DNA of 64,000 nucleotides from Nitrosomonas sp. Is35 (lineage in GTDB: Bacteria > Pseudomonadota > Gammaproteobacteria > Burkholderiales > Nitrosomonadaceae), in contig NZ_JAWJZH010000001.1 of the NCBI RefSeq assembly GCF_033063295.1, positions 744,001 to 808,000 of the forward strand. Reading direction: 5' to 3'. The notes below the pieces were generated by a model. The model searched no databases, was not told where the DNA came from, and worked only from the letters and a program-made list of their open reading frames with translations. Positions 51,707 through 62,336 of the stretch are shown one piece after another (positions within the stretch are counted from its first letter, which is position 1; each line of letters starts with the position of its first letter). Both the position numbers and the translations under genes were made by a program.

Positions 51707-52762
51707 ATGAGTACAGGGTTGCTGCAACTGAATCACGTTGTGCAAGCGTATGGCGAGCAGGTCGTTATCCGTAACTTATCTTTGCAATTGCAGAAGGGGC
51801 AGATCGGCTGTTTACTCGGTCCGAGTGGCTGCGGCAAGACCACTGCCTTGCGCTGTATCGCCGGTTTTGAGCGGATTGCGGGCGGAGAAATCGTGCTCAA
51901 TGGTGCCTGTGTAAGCAGTGCGGATTCCTTCGTGCCGCCGGAACAGCGGCGGATCGGCATGGTGTTTCAGGATTATGCGTTGTTTCCGCACCTGGATGTG
52001 ACTGCCAATATCGGTTTCGGTCTGCACCGGTTAACGCGGGTGGAACGTGAGCGGCGGGTTGAAGAATTGCTGCATGTCGTGCATCTGGCCAGCGTTGCGA
52101 AGAAATATCCGCATGAATTATCGGGCGGGCAGCAGCAGCGCGTTGCGCTGGCGCGCGCACTGGCGCCGGGACCGGATCTGTTGTTGCTGGATGAACCGTT
52201 TTCCAATCTGGATGTGAGTTTGCGCGAACGGCTGAGCATGGAGGTCCGCGAGATCATCAAACAGCAAGGAACCACCGCGATTCTGGTGACGCATGACCAG
52301 GCGGAGGCGTTTGCGATTGCCGATGAGATCGGCGTGATGAATCACGGTGAGATTCAACAGTGGGATACGGCATTCAATCTGTATCACCGTCCGGCTAATC
52401 GTTTTGTGGCTAACTTTATCGGTCAGGGAGTATTTCTTCCCGGCAAAGTGATCAATGCACAACAGGTTGAAATTGAATTGGGCGTATTAAACGGAGTAAT
52501 TCCGCAGCACTGCGAGGCCGGGTGTAGCGTCGATGTATTGCTGCGTCCGGATGATATTGTGCATGACGATAGCAGCGCGATGCAGGCGACAGTGGTTCAT
52601 AAGGCATTTCGCGGCGCGGAGATTTTGTATACGTTGCGTCTGGCGGGCGGAGCTAAAGTGCTTGCGCTCGTCCCCAGCCACCATGATCATGCGATCGGCG
52701 GGAAAATAGGGATCAGACTCGAAGCCGACCATATTGTGGCATTTCAACAATTGGAAGGATGA
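51707..52762 (+). CDS. fbpC: Ferric iron ABC transporter, ATP-binding protein
   Basis: A 351-residue ATPase. Walker A is GPSGCGKTT, the signature is LSGGQQQRVALARALAPGPD (20 residues) and Walker B is LLLLDEPFSNLD, all intact. The C-terminal TOBE-like domain is found in FbpC-type proteins and can bind iron or regulate. It powers the permease FbpB. Last gene of the operon. Confidence 0.93.
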   Translation: MSTGLLQLNHVVQAYGEQVVIRNLSLQLQKGQIGCLLGPSGCGKTTALRCIAGFERIAGGEIVLNGACVSSADSFVPPEQRRIGMVFQDYALFPHLDVTANIGFGLHRLTRVERERRVEELLHVVHLASVAKKYPHELSGGQQQRVALARALAPGPDLLLLDEPFSNLDVSLRERLSMEVREIIKQQGTTAILVTHDQAEAFAIADEIGVMNHGEIQQWDTAFNLYHRPANRFVANFIGQGVFLPGKVINAQQVEIELGVLNGVIPQHCEAGCSVDVLLRPDDIVHDDSSAMQATVVHKAFRGAEILYTLRLAGGAKVLALVPSHHDHAIGGKIGIRLEADHIVAFQQLEG

Positions 52763-52979
52763 TTGTCCGGTTCCGGTTCCTGCGAATGTGAGACAATATC
52801 CCGGGTTTCTTCCGGGCGCTATTTTAAAAAGCTACTTCCCTTTTAACAGTTTTTTCTATAGCATAACAATTTAGTTTTATACCACTATTTTGCAGCGTTA
52901 TTCCAATCAATCCCGTAAACCAATCTTTGAGATAATTAGGTTTACTCTTCTTAATACTGAATAATTGAATGAGGATCAT

Positions 52980-53306
52980 ATGAGTCAGCATATTCATTAC
53001 GTTACTGATGCTAATTTTGATGCGGAAGTTTTGCAGTCGACAACTCCCGTGCTGGTGGATTACTGGGCGGAATGGTGCGGCCCTTGTAAAATGATAGCGC
53101 CGATACTCGACGAAATTGCGAGCGAATATGGTGAACGCCTTAAAGTAGCTAAATTGAATATCGACGAAAATCAGCTAACACCGCCGAAATACGGTATTCG
53201 CGGTATCCCGACTCTGATGCTGTTTAAAAACGGCAATATCGAGGCTACCAAAGTCGGAGCTTTATCAAAATCACAATTAACTGCCTTTATTGACAGCCAT
53301 ATTTAA
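52980..53306 (+). CDS. trxA: Thioredoxin
   Basis: A 108-residue thioredoxin with WCGPC at residues 32-36 and cis-Pro in [11 protein letters not shown]. The ATG at 52980 follows TGAGGA. It reduces disulfides in cytoplasmic proteins such as ribonucleotide reductase. In front of rho, as often seen in proteobacteria. Confidence 0.95.
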   Translation: MSQHIHYVTDANFDAEVLQSTTPVLVDYWAEWCGPCKMIAPILDEIASEYGERLKVAKLNIDENQLTPPKYGIRGIPTLMLFKNGNIEATKVGALSKSQLTAFIDSHI

Positions 53307-53311
53307 ACCCG

Positions 53312-53345
53312 CTAGTCTACTGAACATAATAGATTTGTGGACTAG
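53312..53345 (+). terminator. Hairpin between trxA and rho
   Basis: CTAGTCTAC (53312-53320) and GTGGACTAG (53337-53345) pair with one G-T wobble. It lies 5 nt after trxA and may end its message or be part of the rho leader. No T-tract follows. Confidence 0.35.
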
Positions 53346-53454
53346 GTGATTGGTAAAGCCCACACCACCTTATATTAAATAATCCCATCCGTAACAACTT
53401 TCCTTCCAGCATCATTATCTTTTACCTGAGTATTATTTTTTCACGAGCTTTTTC

Positions 53455-54714
53455 ATGCGCTTATCCGATTTAAAGAACCTACACGTCACTGAACTAGTAA
53501 AAATGGCCGTCGAGAACGAAATTGATGGAGCCAACCGAATGCGGAAACAGGATCTGATTTTCGCATTGCTTAAAAATCAGGCGCGCAAGGGTGAAAATAT
53601 CTACGGTCATGGGACGCTGGAAGTATTGCAGGATGGTTTTGGATTTTTACGTTCTCCGGATACATCCTATCTGGCGGGGCCCGATGATATTTATATTTCA
53701 CCCAGTCAGATCCGGCGCTTTAATCTGCATACCGGAGATTCGATTGATGGCGAGATTCGCCCGCCAAAGGAAGGAGAGCGTTATTTTGCGCTGGTGAAAG
53801 TTGATAAGGTCAATAACGAACCGCCGGAAAATTCCAAACAGAAAATCCTGTTTGAAAATTTGACACCATTATTTCCGGATGAGCGGCTCGTGCTCGAACG
53901 CGATATCAAAGCCGAAGAAAATATCACCAGCCGTATCATTGACTTGATTGCTCCGATTGGAAAGGGACAGCGCGGTTTGTTAGTGGCTAGCCCTAAGTCG
54001 GGTAAAACCGTGATGCTGCAACACATCGCGCACGCCATTGCGGCTAATTATCCGGATGTGATTTTAATGGTGTTGCTGATTGATGAACGTCCGGAAGAAG
54101 TGACGGAAATGATCCGTTCGGTGAGAGGGGAAGTCATCTCATCCACTTTCGATGAAGCAGCTACGCGGCACGTGCAAGTTGCCGAAATGGTGATTGAGAA
54201 AGCCAAGCGCTTGGTCGAACACAAGAAAGATGTCGTGATATTGCTCGATTCGATCACAAGGCTGGCGCGCGCTTATAATGCGGTGGTGCCGGCTTCCGGT
54301 AAAGTGCTGACAGGCGGTGTGGACGCCAGTGCGTTACAGCGGCCCAAACGTTTCTTCGGCGCGGCGCGTAATATTGAAGAGGGTGGATCGTTGACGATCA
54401 TCGCAACAGCATTGATTGATACTGGGTCGCGTATGGACGATGTGATCTATGAAGAATTTAAGGGTACCGGTAATATGGAAATTCATCTTGACCGGAAAAT
54501 GGCGGAGAAACGGATATATCCTGCGATTAATGTGAACCGGTCAGGAACTCGCCGGGAAGAATTGCTGATTTCTCCTGATGTACTGCAGAAAATCTGGGTA
54601 CTACGCAAGTTACTGCATCCGATGGACGATATGGATGCGATGGCGTTTCTACTGGATAAAATCAAGGCAACTAAGAATAATTCCGACTTTTTTGATTCGA
54701 TGCGGCGGGTTTAG
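53455..54714 (+). CDS. rho: Transcription termination factor Rho
   Basis: A 419-residue Rho, the same length as in E. coli. The N-terminal RNA-binding domain carries [19 protein letters not shown], and the RecA-like ATPase has [15 protein letters not shown] (Walker A) and [16 protein letters not shown] (Walker B). The hexamer releases transcripts at rut sites using ATP. Follows trxA and precedes rpmE. Confidence 0.96.
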   Translation: MRLSDLKNLHVTELVKMAVENEIDGANRMRKQDLIFALLKNQARKGENIYGHGTLEVLQDGFGFLRSPDTSYLAGPDDIYISPSQIRRFNLHTGDSIDGEIRPPKEGERYFALVKVDKVNNEPPENSKQKILFENLTPLFPDERLVLERDIKAEENITSRIIDLIAPIGKGQRGLLVASPKSGKTVMLQHIAHAIAANYPDVILMVLLIDERPEEVTEMIRSVRGEVISSTFDEAATRHVQVAEMVIEKAKRLVEHKKDVVILLDSITRLARAYNAVVPASGKVLTGGVDASALQRPKRFFGAARNIEEGGSLTIIATALIDTGSRMDDVIYEEFKGTGNMEIHLDRKMAEKRIYPAINVNRSGTRREELLISPDVLQKIWVLRKLLHPMDDMDAMAFLLDKIKATKNNSDFFDSMRRV

Positions 54715-54811
54715 GATTTAATTTTCACAGTTGCGCCAATACGTACATTAAAGGATAATACACGGCTTTTTAATCTTCCCATTGGGGATTGAATAATTAA
54801 GGATATAGGTA

Positions 54812-55024
54812 ATGAAAGCAGACATTCATCCAGACTATCAGGAAATTACCGTAACTTGCAGTTGCGGTAATGTGTTTAAAACACGCTCTACCATGAACAA
54901 GCCATTGAATATTGAGGTATGTTCACTGTGTCATCCGTTCTACACGGGTAAGCAGAAAATTGTGGATACTGCCGGAAGGGTTGAGAAATTCCGTCAGAAA
55001 TATAGCAAGCAAGTGCGCAATTAA
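54812..55024 (+). CDS. rpmE: 50S ribosomal protein L31 (zinc form)
   Basis: A 70-residue L31 with Cys16, Cys18, Cys37 and Cys40 (TCSCG and CSLCH), the zinc-binding form of the protein. Starts [16 protein letters not shown] after AAGGATATAGGTA. The trxA-rho-rpmE order is typical of Proteobacteria. Confidence 0.95.
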   Translation: MKADIHPDYQEITVTCSCGNVFKTRSTMNKPLNIEVCSLCHPFYTGKQKIVDTAGRVEKFRQKYSKQVRN

Positions 55025-55032
55025 TTGCTGGA

Positions 55033-55115
55033 AATCAAGTAATATCAGGTTTTTACCAAGATTTCTGATGGTGAACCCGGGTAACAGAATTTATTCCGGA
55101 TTCTGCTACTTGATT
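55033..55115 (+). terminator. Nested hairpins after rpmE
   Basis: AATCAAGTA (55033-55041) pairs with TACTTGATT (55107-55115), enclosing CAGAAT (55085-55090) with ATTCTG (55100-55105). The outer stem could bring the ends together in a large folded structure. A termination role for rpmE is plausible but no strong T-tract is seen. Confidence 0.35.
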
Positions 55116-55133
55116 CTAAGTTAAATAATCTCT

Positions 55134-55451
55134 TTAATAATGTACAGCGAGCCAGATAGTCTCATTGTCTGGATCTGACCATGAGACTTTGTGCTTTTTA
55201 TGAGCGGGGATATTAATAAAGTCTCCCTCATTAAGATGTACTGATGCTTCATCCTCAAAAGACAGTGCCGCCTTGCCCTTCAATACGATAATCCACTCGT
55301 TTTTTTCCTGATCATACCAGCCGGATTCTGGCGATTTTTGTCCTTTCGAGATGATCTTTTCTATCGTCACTGTGTCGTTTCCGGCCAGAAACTCAAATAA
55401 TTCCTGATCCAGGTTTTTGGGGATTCCGGTGAAAATATTTTGTGATTTCAT
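55134..55451 (-). CDS. Cupin-domain protein
   Basis: A 105-residue single-domain cupin. The two conserved motifs are visible as EWIIVLKGKAALSFEDE and HLNEGDFINIPAHKKHKVSW, with His residues placed to bind metal. Function cannot be assigned; such small cupins include isomerases and sensors. Divergent from the following chemotaxis-type fusion gene. Confidence 0.85.
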   Translation of the reverse strand: MKSQNIFTGIPKNLDQELFEFLAGNDTVTIEKIISKGQKSPESGWYDQEKNEWIIVLKGKAALSFEDEASVHLNEGDFINIPAHKKHKVSWSDPDNETIWLAVHY

Positions 55452-55733
55452 CTGAAAAAATAAACAAGATTATGTGAATTCTTTAGCTTATTTGGTATGT
55501 AAAAGCCTTTGAGTGACCATTTGTATGGTAAATGCAGTAGTGATTCTCGGCCTAAAATGGTTTCTGCGTATTTATTATGTTGTGGCGCAAGGTCGAATTG
55601 GAGTAGGTGTATTTCAAATCTTCAAATTCATTTCCATTCCGTATTCATAAGGCTAAAAATTTTCATAAAACTATGCTATAAAACACCAATCAAAATTTTC
55701 CTGTTAACTTCAAAGAATCAGAGGCTTCTTTTG

Positions 55734-58700
55734 ATGATCAGAAAAACGAATTCAAGTCCGAAGAAGTTGACCGCAATAAAACAAAAATCGCGTATAAACC
55801 CATCTATCCCATCTCATCAACCAGTCGATCCTGAAAGGACATTATTCCCAGTGGTGGGTATTGGTGCTTCAGCTACCGAACTCAAGTCACTACGGCAGTT
55901 TCTTTCCCAGATACCAGCGGATAGTGGTGCGGCTTTTGTCGTTATTCAGCAATCAGATGCGATACAAGGAAATCTATCTCCTCAGCAACTGCAAGATGTT
56001 ACCAGCATGAAGATAGTGCGCGTGGAAAATCTGATCGAAGTGCAGTCCGATTGTGTCTATATTGTTGAGCAGTCAAGCAAGAATGTCTTTATTTCCAATG
56101 GTTTTTTGTGTGTATTGGACGCCGAGCCGGGGCATGTATCGAATTCCTTAATCGATTTTTTCTTCCACAGCTTGGCGGAAGAGTATAGGGAGTCGGCGGT
56201 TGGTGTTATTTTTTCCGGTTCGGGTGCAAATGGTACTCAGGGTTTACGCGCCATAAGGAAAAAAGGAGGATTGGGGCTTACGCAGGATTCTATGTCCAGT
56301 GAACCGGGGGATATGCCGGATCGCGCGATTGAGGCAAGCACAGTGGACACGCGCGTAGCACTCGATGTGTTGCCGGGCATTGTTACCAGTTATTTGAAAT
56401 CCAAATCGCAAGGATTTCACCTTGATGGTGCCATGAGTGAAGTGGTGCAACTCTTGTCCAAGCGGACGGGTAATGATTTCTCTCAGTATAAGAGAAGCAC
56501 GCTATATCGTCGTGTGGAGCGGCGGATGCAACAGAATCAAATCAGTAAGGTTGAAGATTATGCGCGCTTCTTAAACGAGAATCCTGTTGAACTGGATTTG
56601 TTGTTTAAGGAGCTATTAATCAATGTGACGCATTTTTTTCGCGATCCGGTCATGTGGCAGTATGTTAAAGCGGAGATTATTCCACCCATTTTGGCAGCCC
56701 ATCCTGAAGGAAAAACAGTGCGAATCTGGGTACCTGCTTGCTCGACAGGGGAAGAGGCTTATGGATTCGCCATTCTTTTCCGGGAAGCTTTGGAGCAAAG
56801 GGGCGTGCAAGACCGGTACTTGGTGAAAATATTTGCGACTGATCTGGATCAGGATGTCATCACGAAGGCACGGCAGGGTTTTTATCCCCTGGCGATCAGT
56901 CAATATATTTCATTGGAACGCTTAAACCGGTTTTTCATCAAGCACGAAAATGGCTACCGGGTCTGTACTGAAATACGCCAGATGGTGATATTCGCGCCAC
57001 AAAATCTTATTGCCGATGTGCCATTTTCCAAACTGGATATCTTATCGTGCCGGAATTTACTGATTTATCTGGATCGTGAATTACAAAAAAGATTATTCCC
57101 GCTGTTTTATTATGCACTGAATCCTGGCGGCATTTTGCTATTGGGAACTGCGGAATCGATCGATTATTTCCCGGAGATGTTTACCCCTCTGGAGCGCAGT
57201 TTGGCGGTGTATAAACGTCTTGATAATGGATTGCCGCAAGAAAGGCGCAACTTGATTCAGGATTTCTCTCTTCAAGCGATGACCAAGAAAAATCCAATGA
57301 TCAGTCTGGAAGAGGTACTACGGCTTTCACACATCGAGCAAGCAGCGGACTCATCCGAAAAAGGTGATGATATTGTATTAGCGATGATGACCGAACTGCA
57401 GCTCATGCGTGAGGAAATGCAAGCGACTCATGAGGAAATGCAGACTTCGCAAGAAGAGCTTAGATCGAGCAACGAAGAGCTGCAATCGACCAATGAAGAA
57501 TTGCTGTCGACAAATAAAGAATTGCAAGCAGCCAATGCAGCATTAGTCGCGTCCAAGTCTAAATTAAAATTACTTTACAAGGAATTGCAAACCACCAATG
57601 CGGAGCTGACAACTTACCTAGAAGCCATTGGGCAGCTTGCACTGGTTTCCGTGAGTGACCGCTCTGGCCGGATCATTGAAGCCAATGACCGTTTTTGTGA
57701 GATTAGCGGGTATGGTCGCTCCGAACTTATCGGGCAGGATCATCGGATTCTCAACTCAGGTGTGCATTCGAGTGATTTTTTTATAGACATGTGGGAAACC
57801 ATCACCAATGGCAAAATTTGGCATAAAGAGATTTGTAATCGGAGAAAAAGTGGCAGCTTGTACTGGGTCGATTCCACTATCGTTCCGTTCAAAGACGGTA
57901 GCGGCCGGATAGTTCGCTATATATCCGTTCGCGTGGATATCACCGCGCGCAAACAGAAAGAATTAATTTTGCATGAACGGCTAAAGGAAAGAACGTGTTT
58001 ATATGCGATCCGGCGGGAGATGGAACAAGATCTTTCTGTCGGTGAGCTTTGTGAACGGATATTCGATCATCTGATTCCAGCAATGCAGTTTCCCGACCAT
58101 GCGGCCTGCATGATCAGTATTTATGAGCAGCGCCATACTTCAAATCACTATAACGAAGACCTGACGCATGGGATTTTCGCAAGAATCAAAGTGGGTGGAC
58201 ATTTTTGCGGTCAATTGCAGGTTTTCTACCGGGAAGAAAAGTCATTCATGCTGCCGGACGAGCAAAACCTGATTAATTATATCGCAGACGATTTCAGGCT
58301 ATGGTTGGAGCGCAGGCAATTGGAACAGCACATCAGTTTTATGGCAAATCATGACGTGCTGACAGGATTGCCGAATCGATTGTTGTTGCAGGATCGCTTG
58401 TCGCAGGCATTGGCGCATAATCAGCGCCATCATGATTTTTCAGCGGTGTTGTTTATAGATCTGGATCACTTCAAAGTTGTGAATGACACGCTGGGTCATG
58501 GTTTTGGCGATTTGCTGCTAAAAGAAGTGGCTGTGAGGCTTTTATCCAGCATACGCAGCGAGGATACGGCGTCGCGTCAAGGCGGGGATGAGTTTATCGT
58601 GATATTGACGGAAATCACCGATTTGGAGGATGTTGAATCGATAGCGAAGAAAATCTTGCACTTGCTGGCGCTGCCGTATCATATTAATGAACGAATACTC

Positions 58701-59651
58701 CATATTGACAGCAGTATCGGAATTGCGCTGTATCCCAAGGATGGTAAGGATGTTGACGCATTGTTAAAGCATAGCGATCTGGCGATGTATCATGCTAAAG
58801 CTACGGGGCGTAGTAATTATCAGTTTTATTCGGCTGAGATGGATCGTTTGATTCAAGAGAAACACGAGCTGGGTAACGATTTGCATAGAGCCATCAGAAA
58901 TAATGAGTTGGTATTGTACTATCAGCCGATTATTGATATGGACACCAATCATTTGGTTAGTCTGGAAGTGTTGTTGCGCTGGCAACATCCTGAAAAGGGA
59001 TTGATACCGCCCGTTCAGTTCATTAAGCTGGCGGAAGAAACAGGCCTGATTTTGCCGATCGGGGATTGGGTTATCGGATCGGTGTGCGAGCAGCTAAAAG
59101 CGTGGCAAGACCAAGAGTTGAATGTGCCCAGAATTGCTATCAATCTTTCCGTCAAACAATTTCAGAAAAAGCTGTTTGTGCAAGATGTGGCGAATATTCT
59201 AACGCAAGCAAAAGTTTCTGCGAGTTGCTTGGCTTTGGAGATTACAGAAAGCATGCTGGCTGAAAATATCGTTGAGGTGAATGAAACGCTGCAACAATTA
59301 AGTGCAATGGGATTCAAGATATCGATCGATGATTTTGGAACCGGTTATTCTAATTTGAGTTATTTGAAGCACTATACGATTGACGCACTTAAAATTGATC
59401 GTTCTTTTGTGCGTGATATCGCGATCGATGAGAATGATGCGGCGATAGTTACGGCGATTATTGCAATGGCTGGCAGCCTGAATATTCAGGTAATTGCAGA
59501 AGGTGTTGAATCAAAGGAACAAATTGATTTTCTCAAACAGCGTGGATGCAGCCAATGTCAAGGATTTTATTTTAGTAAACCACTTTCTACGTTAGAAACG
59601 CTTCGAGAATTGCAGCGATTTAACAACTCTGGTATCAATCAATACCCGTAA
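55734..59651 (+). CDS. CheB-CheR-PAS-GGDEF-EAL fusion signalling protein
   Basis: A 1305-residue protein from the ATG at 55734, which GAGG precedes. Residues 38-230 form a CheB-like domain keeping Ser46 (GIGAS) but with Gln73 at the His and Asn166 (GSGANG) at the Asp of the esterase triad, so it is probably inactive. A CheR domain (about 240-500) has FSQYKRSTLYRRVERRM and ACSTGEEAYGFAILF for AdoMet binding. A coiled-coil with repeats of EELQSTNEELLSTN comes next (about 555-620), then a PAS domain, a GAF-like segment, an intact GGDEF (950-954, GGDEF) and an EAL domain whose motif reads EVL (1078-1080) with LAEETGLI and DDFGTGYSNL. It links a chemosensory-type module to cyclic di-GMP turnover. 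Confidence 0.88.
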   Translation: MIRKTNSSPKKLTAIKQKSRINPSIPSHQPVDPERTLFPVVGIGASATELKSLRQFLSQIPADSGAAFVVIQQSDAIQGNLSPQQLQDVTSMKIVRVENLIEVQSDCVYIVEQSSKNVFISNGFLCVLDAEPGHVSNSLIDFFFHSLAEEYRESAVGVIFSGSGANGTQGLRAIRKKGGLGLTQDSMSSEPGDMPDRAIEASTVDTRVALDVLPGIVTSYLKSKSQGFHLDGAMSEVVQLLSKRTGNDFSQYKRSTLYRRVERRMQQNQISKVEDYARFLNENPVELDLLFKELLINVTHFFRDPVMWQYVKAEIIPPILAAHPEGKTVRIWVPACSTGEEAYGFAILFREALEQRGVQDRYLVKIFATDLDQDVITKARQGFYPLAISQYISLERLNRFFIKHENGYRVCTEIRQMVIFAPQNLIADVPFSKLDILSCRNLLIYLDRELQKRLFPLFYYALNPGGILLLGTAESIDYFPEMFTPLERSLAVYKRLDNGLPQERRNLIQDFSLQAMTKKNPMISLEEVLRLSHIEQAADSSEKGDDIVLAMMTELQLMREEMQATHEEMQTSQEELRSSNEELQSTNEELLSTNKELQAANAALVASKSKLKLLYKELQTTNAELTTYLEAIGQLALVSVSDRSGRIIEANDRFCEISGYGRSELIGQDHRILNSGVHSSDFFIDMWETITNGKIWHKEICNRRKSGSLYWVDSTIVPFKDGSGRIVRYISVRVDITARKQKELILHERLKERTCLYAIRREMEQDLSVGELCERIFDHLIPAMQFPDHAACMISIYEQRHTSNHYNEDLTHGIFARIKVGGHFCGQLQVFYREEKSFMLPDEQNLINYIADDFRLWLERRQLEQHISFMANHDVLTGLPNRLLLQDRLSQALAHNQRHHDFSAVLFIDLDHFKVVNDTLGHGFGDLLLKEVAVRLLSSIRSEDTASRQGGDEFIVILTEITDLEDVESIAKKILHLLALPYHINERILHIDSSIGIALYPKDGKDVDALLKHSDLAMYHAKATGRSNYQFYSAEMDRLIQEKHELGNDLHRAIRNNELVLYYQPIIDMDTNHLVSLEVLLRWQHPEKGLIPPVQFIKLAEETGLILPIGDWVIGSVCEQLKAWQDQELNVPRIAINLSVKQFQKKLFVQDVANILTQAKVSASCLALEITESMLAENIVEVNETLQQLSAMGFKISIDDFGTGYSNLSYLKHYTIDALKIDRSFVRDIAIDENDAAIVTAIIAMAGSLNIQVIAEGVESKEQIDFLKQRGCSQCQGFYFSKPLSTLETLRELQRFNNSGINQYP

Positions 59652-60397
59652 ATCTGTGATCTGTGTTTGTTAAGAATGAAGAATCCTGGTAGATATGTAT
59701 ACAGATTTATCCTACATCACAGGATAAATCGTTAGTATGCAATATTGGGATTGGTTAGACAAACTGCCCAGTAGCATGGTTATCATGACCAGTTAGGATG
59801 CGACTGGCATTGCAGACGGCGATACCGGGTAAAAGGTACCAATTCAAAGTATTATTATGGTGGTATTTGGTAAGCTTAGGCTATCACATGCTTTCGATTG
59901 TCACATGATGACAATAAAAGTGCGCGAAAATTGTATTGCTTGAATCTTCTTGGAGCTTTGCCAGATAGTGGCTCACAAGACTTAATCGTGTTTTTGTTAA
60001 TTTTAGTAACAAAAATAGAGAGATATTCAAGATTCAAGGTATATCATTGACTAATAATCTTATGATAGAGATGATTTTGAAGGAACAAGTTAGCAAAGTT
60101 CTTTGTCATATTTTTTAGATAAATTAATCGGTTATCCAGAATATTCCATGATCGAAGGTGAGCTTCAAGTATTGAATCGGAATATATTTTGTATATTGTT
60201 GATTATCAATGTATATTAATGTGCTTTATAAAGAATTACTTTAAGTATTAAAGTTTATAGTTTAATTGTCGTATCCAGCTTCAGAGATGATCAATGGAAC
60301 GTATTGTTCTCATTCTGTGTTTAGGCATTATGTAAAGATGTGTGTTAGATTTTTTTGAGTTTGTTTCATTATATTTGTAATTATTAAGGGAAATATT
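59652..60397 (+). other. Long AT-rich leader before the eps operon with an operator-like palindrome
   Basis: No coding sequence of note is seen. ATTGTCACATGATGACAAT (59897-59915) is a 7-5-7 palindrome that could bind a regulator. The rest is AT-rich with several runs of T. This is a likely promoter and control region for the exopolysaccharide genes, but no specific -24/-12 or -35/-10 pair could be fixed. Confidence 0.4.
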
Positions 60398-61366
60398 ATG
60401 GTATTGGCAAATACTCGGACGGCACTAATAGGATTCATGATTGGTTTCGCATTAGTTCTCGCAGCTTGTGACAGCAATGAGCCAAAAGAAAAAAAAACTG
60501 GGCAGGCACTGGTTAGTGTCAATGGTAAAGAAGTTACCATGCTTCAGCTAAATGAAGAAATCAAGCGTGCCAATGTCCGCCCTGAACAGTATGAAGCAGC
60601 GAGTAAGCAGCTTTTGGAATCTCTGATTGTTCGTCAATTAATTCTTGATGAAGCTGTTCGCAACAAGTTGGATCGTACGCCTGATGTAATGCAAGCGCGC
60701 GATCGTGCAAATGCGCAAGTAATAGCGCAAGCTTATATGCAAGGTATTGTGAGTAAAATTGCTAAGCCTACTCAGCCTGAGATTGATGAATATTTCCAGA
60801 AACATCCTGAGTTTTTCTCGCAGCGTAAGCAATTTGATTTGATAACAGTTCGTGTTGCAACAAAGGATATCAGTAGTGAATTAAAGAAAACTATCGATGC
60901 AGCAAAGTCTGTAGATCAGGTTGTGGTTTGGCTTGAGAAAAATAAAGTTGAGTATCTCAGAAGCTTGGCATCACGTAGTAGCACCGATCTGCCTCCTCAG
61001 ATGGCTAAAATGCTACAAGAAAAAAGTAAGGACACTATTTTTATCGTTAATGAGCAAGAGAATAGTTTGCTGATTTCGGTTAATGCAATAAAGGACAGTC
61101 CTATTACACTGACAGCTGCGGCGCCTCAAATTGAACGATTTTTGTTGAACCAAAAATATAAGGAAGCAACTGATGCGGAAGTCGCGCGTTTACGCACAGC
61201 TGCAAAAATCGAATATTTGAATGCTAAAGCACCAGAATCCAGTACTGCTGATAAGTCGGTTGTTCCACAAGCTGCTCCAAATGCTGATAATGCAACAAAT
61301 AATTTAAATCTGACTGAGCCAGCCTCTGGCAGCTCTATCGAGCGTGGTATTATGGGACTCAAATAA
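60398..61366 (+). CDS. epsD: EpsD family peptidyl-prolyl isomerase lipoprotein
   Basis: A 322-residue lipoprotein with lipobox LAAC (Cys24). The first part is SurA/PpiD-like (NGKEVTMLQLNEEIKR) and the second half resembles a parvulin-like domain (KHPEFFSQRKQFDLITVRV) but lacks clear catalytic signature. EpsD proteins are encoded next to exosortase-type exopolysaccharide genes and are thought to help fold envelope components. First gene of the eps operon; GGGAAATATT precedes the ATG. Two of the last residues before the stop (RGIMGLK) are not conserved in general. Confidence 0.82.
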   Translation: MVLANTRTALIGFMIGFALVLAACDSNEPKEKKTGQALVSVNGKEVTMLQLNEEIKRANVRPEQYEAASKQLLESLIVRQLILDEAVRNKLDRTPDVMQARDRANAQVIAQAYMQGIVSKIAKPTQPEIDEYFQKHPEFFSQRKQFDLITVRVATKDISSELKKTIDAAKSVDQVVVWLEKNKVEYLRSLASRSSTDLPPQMAKMLQEKSKDTIFIVNEQENSLLISVNAIKDSPITLTAAAPQIERFLLNQKYKEATDAEVARLRTAAKIEYLNAKAPESSTADKSVVPQAAPNADNATNNLNLTEPASGSSIERGIMGLK

Positions 61367-61441
61367 GTTGATGTTTATATTAAATAGTTTATCTTTCCTA
61401 ATATAATGTTCAGTGCGGTATGAATTAAGGATTATGGGCAA

Positions 61442-62257
61442 ATGATAAGTGTTATGAAGACAATGAAGATTTTAGCAATAGTCATTACTTTGTTATGGAT
61501 CGGTTGTGTTGGGAATACGGTGGCTGCAGAGACAGGGGAAAGTGCATTAGGACCTGGTGATGCGCTAAGAGTGTTTGTTTACGGCCATCCGGATATGACT
61601 ACCGAAACGAAAGTGAGTGAGACTGGGAAAATAACATTTCCCCTTCTGGGAGAAGTCGTAGTAGATGGACTAACTCCATCAGCTGCAGAAAGAAAGATAG
61701 CAAATCTTCTGGAAAGTCGGGATATTCTGCGTAAACCGCAGGTTATGATCGTTACTGCTTCGTTACAGAGTCAGATGGTATCTGTACTTGGCAATGTTCG
61801 AAATCAGGGGCGCTACCCTATCGAAGGGAAACGCAGTCTAACAGAGATTCTTGCGATGGCAGGAGGTGTTGTTCCTGAAGGAGGAGAACTTGTTGTTCTG
61901 ATTCGTGCCGATGGAAATAAATTTATTAAGGAAGTGATAGATATACAGGAGATGGTTCGTACTGGCGATCTATCGCAGGATCTAATTATACAGAGTAATG
62001 ATTTTATTTATGTTGAACGAGCTCCTAGATTTTATATCTACGGTGAAGTACAACGTGCTGGGGCATATAGGCTTGAACGTAATATGACGGTGATACAAGC
62101 TCTGTCAGTAGGGGGGGGATTGACGCAGCGTGGGACGGAACGAGGATTAAAAATTCAACGTCGTGACACAGAAGGTAATTTACAGATGTTTACTCCGAGA
62201 TCCAGTGACTTGGTACAGCCTGATGATGTGATCTATATCAAGGAAAGTCTGTTCTGA
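61442..62257 (+). CDS. epsE: EpsE-type polysaccharide export protein (Wza-like)
   Basis: A 271-residue protein with a signal (MKILAIVITLLWIGC then VGNTVAAE). Then the Poly_export domain: LGPGDALRVFVYGHPDMT and SETGKITFPLLGEVVVDGLT, followed by SLBB-type repeats (VSVLGNVRNQGRYPIEG; FYIYGEVQRAGAYRLERNMT). In the family it forms an outer-membrane channel for exopolysaccharide. The ATG at 61442 is used; 61454 is an alternative. Downstream epsF starts 79 nt later. Confidence 0.9.
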   Translation: MISVMKTMKILAIVITLLWIGCVGNTVAAETGESALGPGDALRVFVYGHPDMTTETKVSETGKITFPLLGEVVVDGLTPSAAERKIANLLESRDILRKPQVMIVTASLQSQMVSVLGNVRNQGRYPIEGKRSLTEILAMAGGVVPEGGELVVLIRADGNKFIKEVIDIQEMVRTGDLSQDLIIQSNDFIYVERAPRFYIYGEVQRAGAYRLERNMTVIQALSVGGGLTQRGTERGLKIQRRDTEGNLQMFTPRSSDLVQPDDVIYIKESLF

Positions 62258-62336
62258 CTTTAACTCTTGAATTTCTTATTACTAAATTTATTTAAAACAA
62301 ATATTGTAACTATTAGGTTGAGACTGGGGCTTACAC

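Noticed and set aside
59800..59840. Possible sigma-54 promoter (TGGCA followed by TTGCA) before eps
   Set aside because: The two boxes adjoin with no spacer (TGGCATTGCA), whereas the -24/-12 pattern needs a fixed gap.
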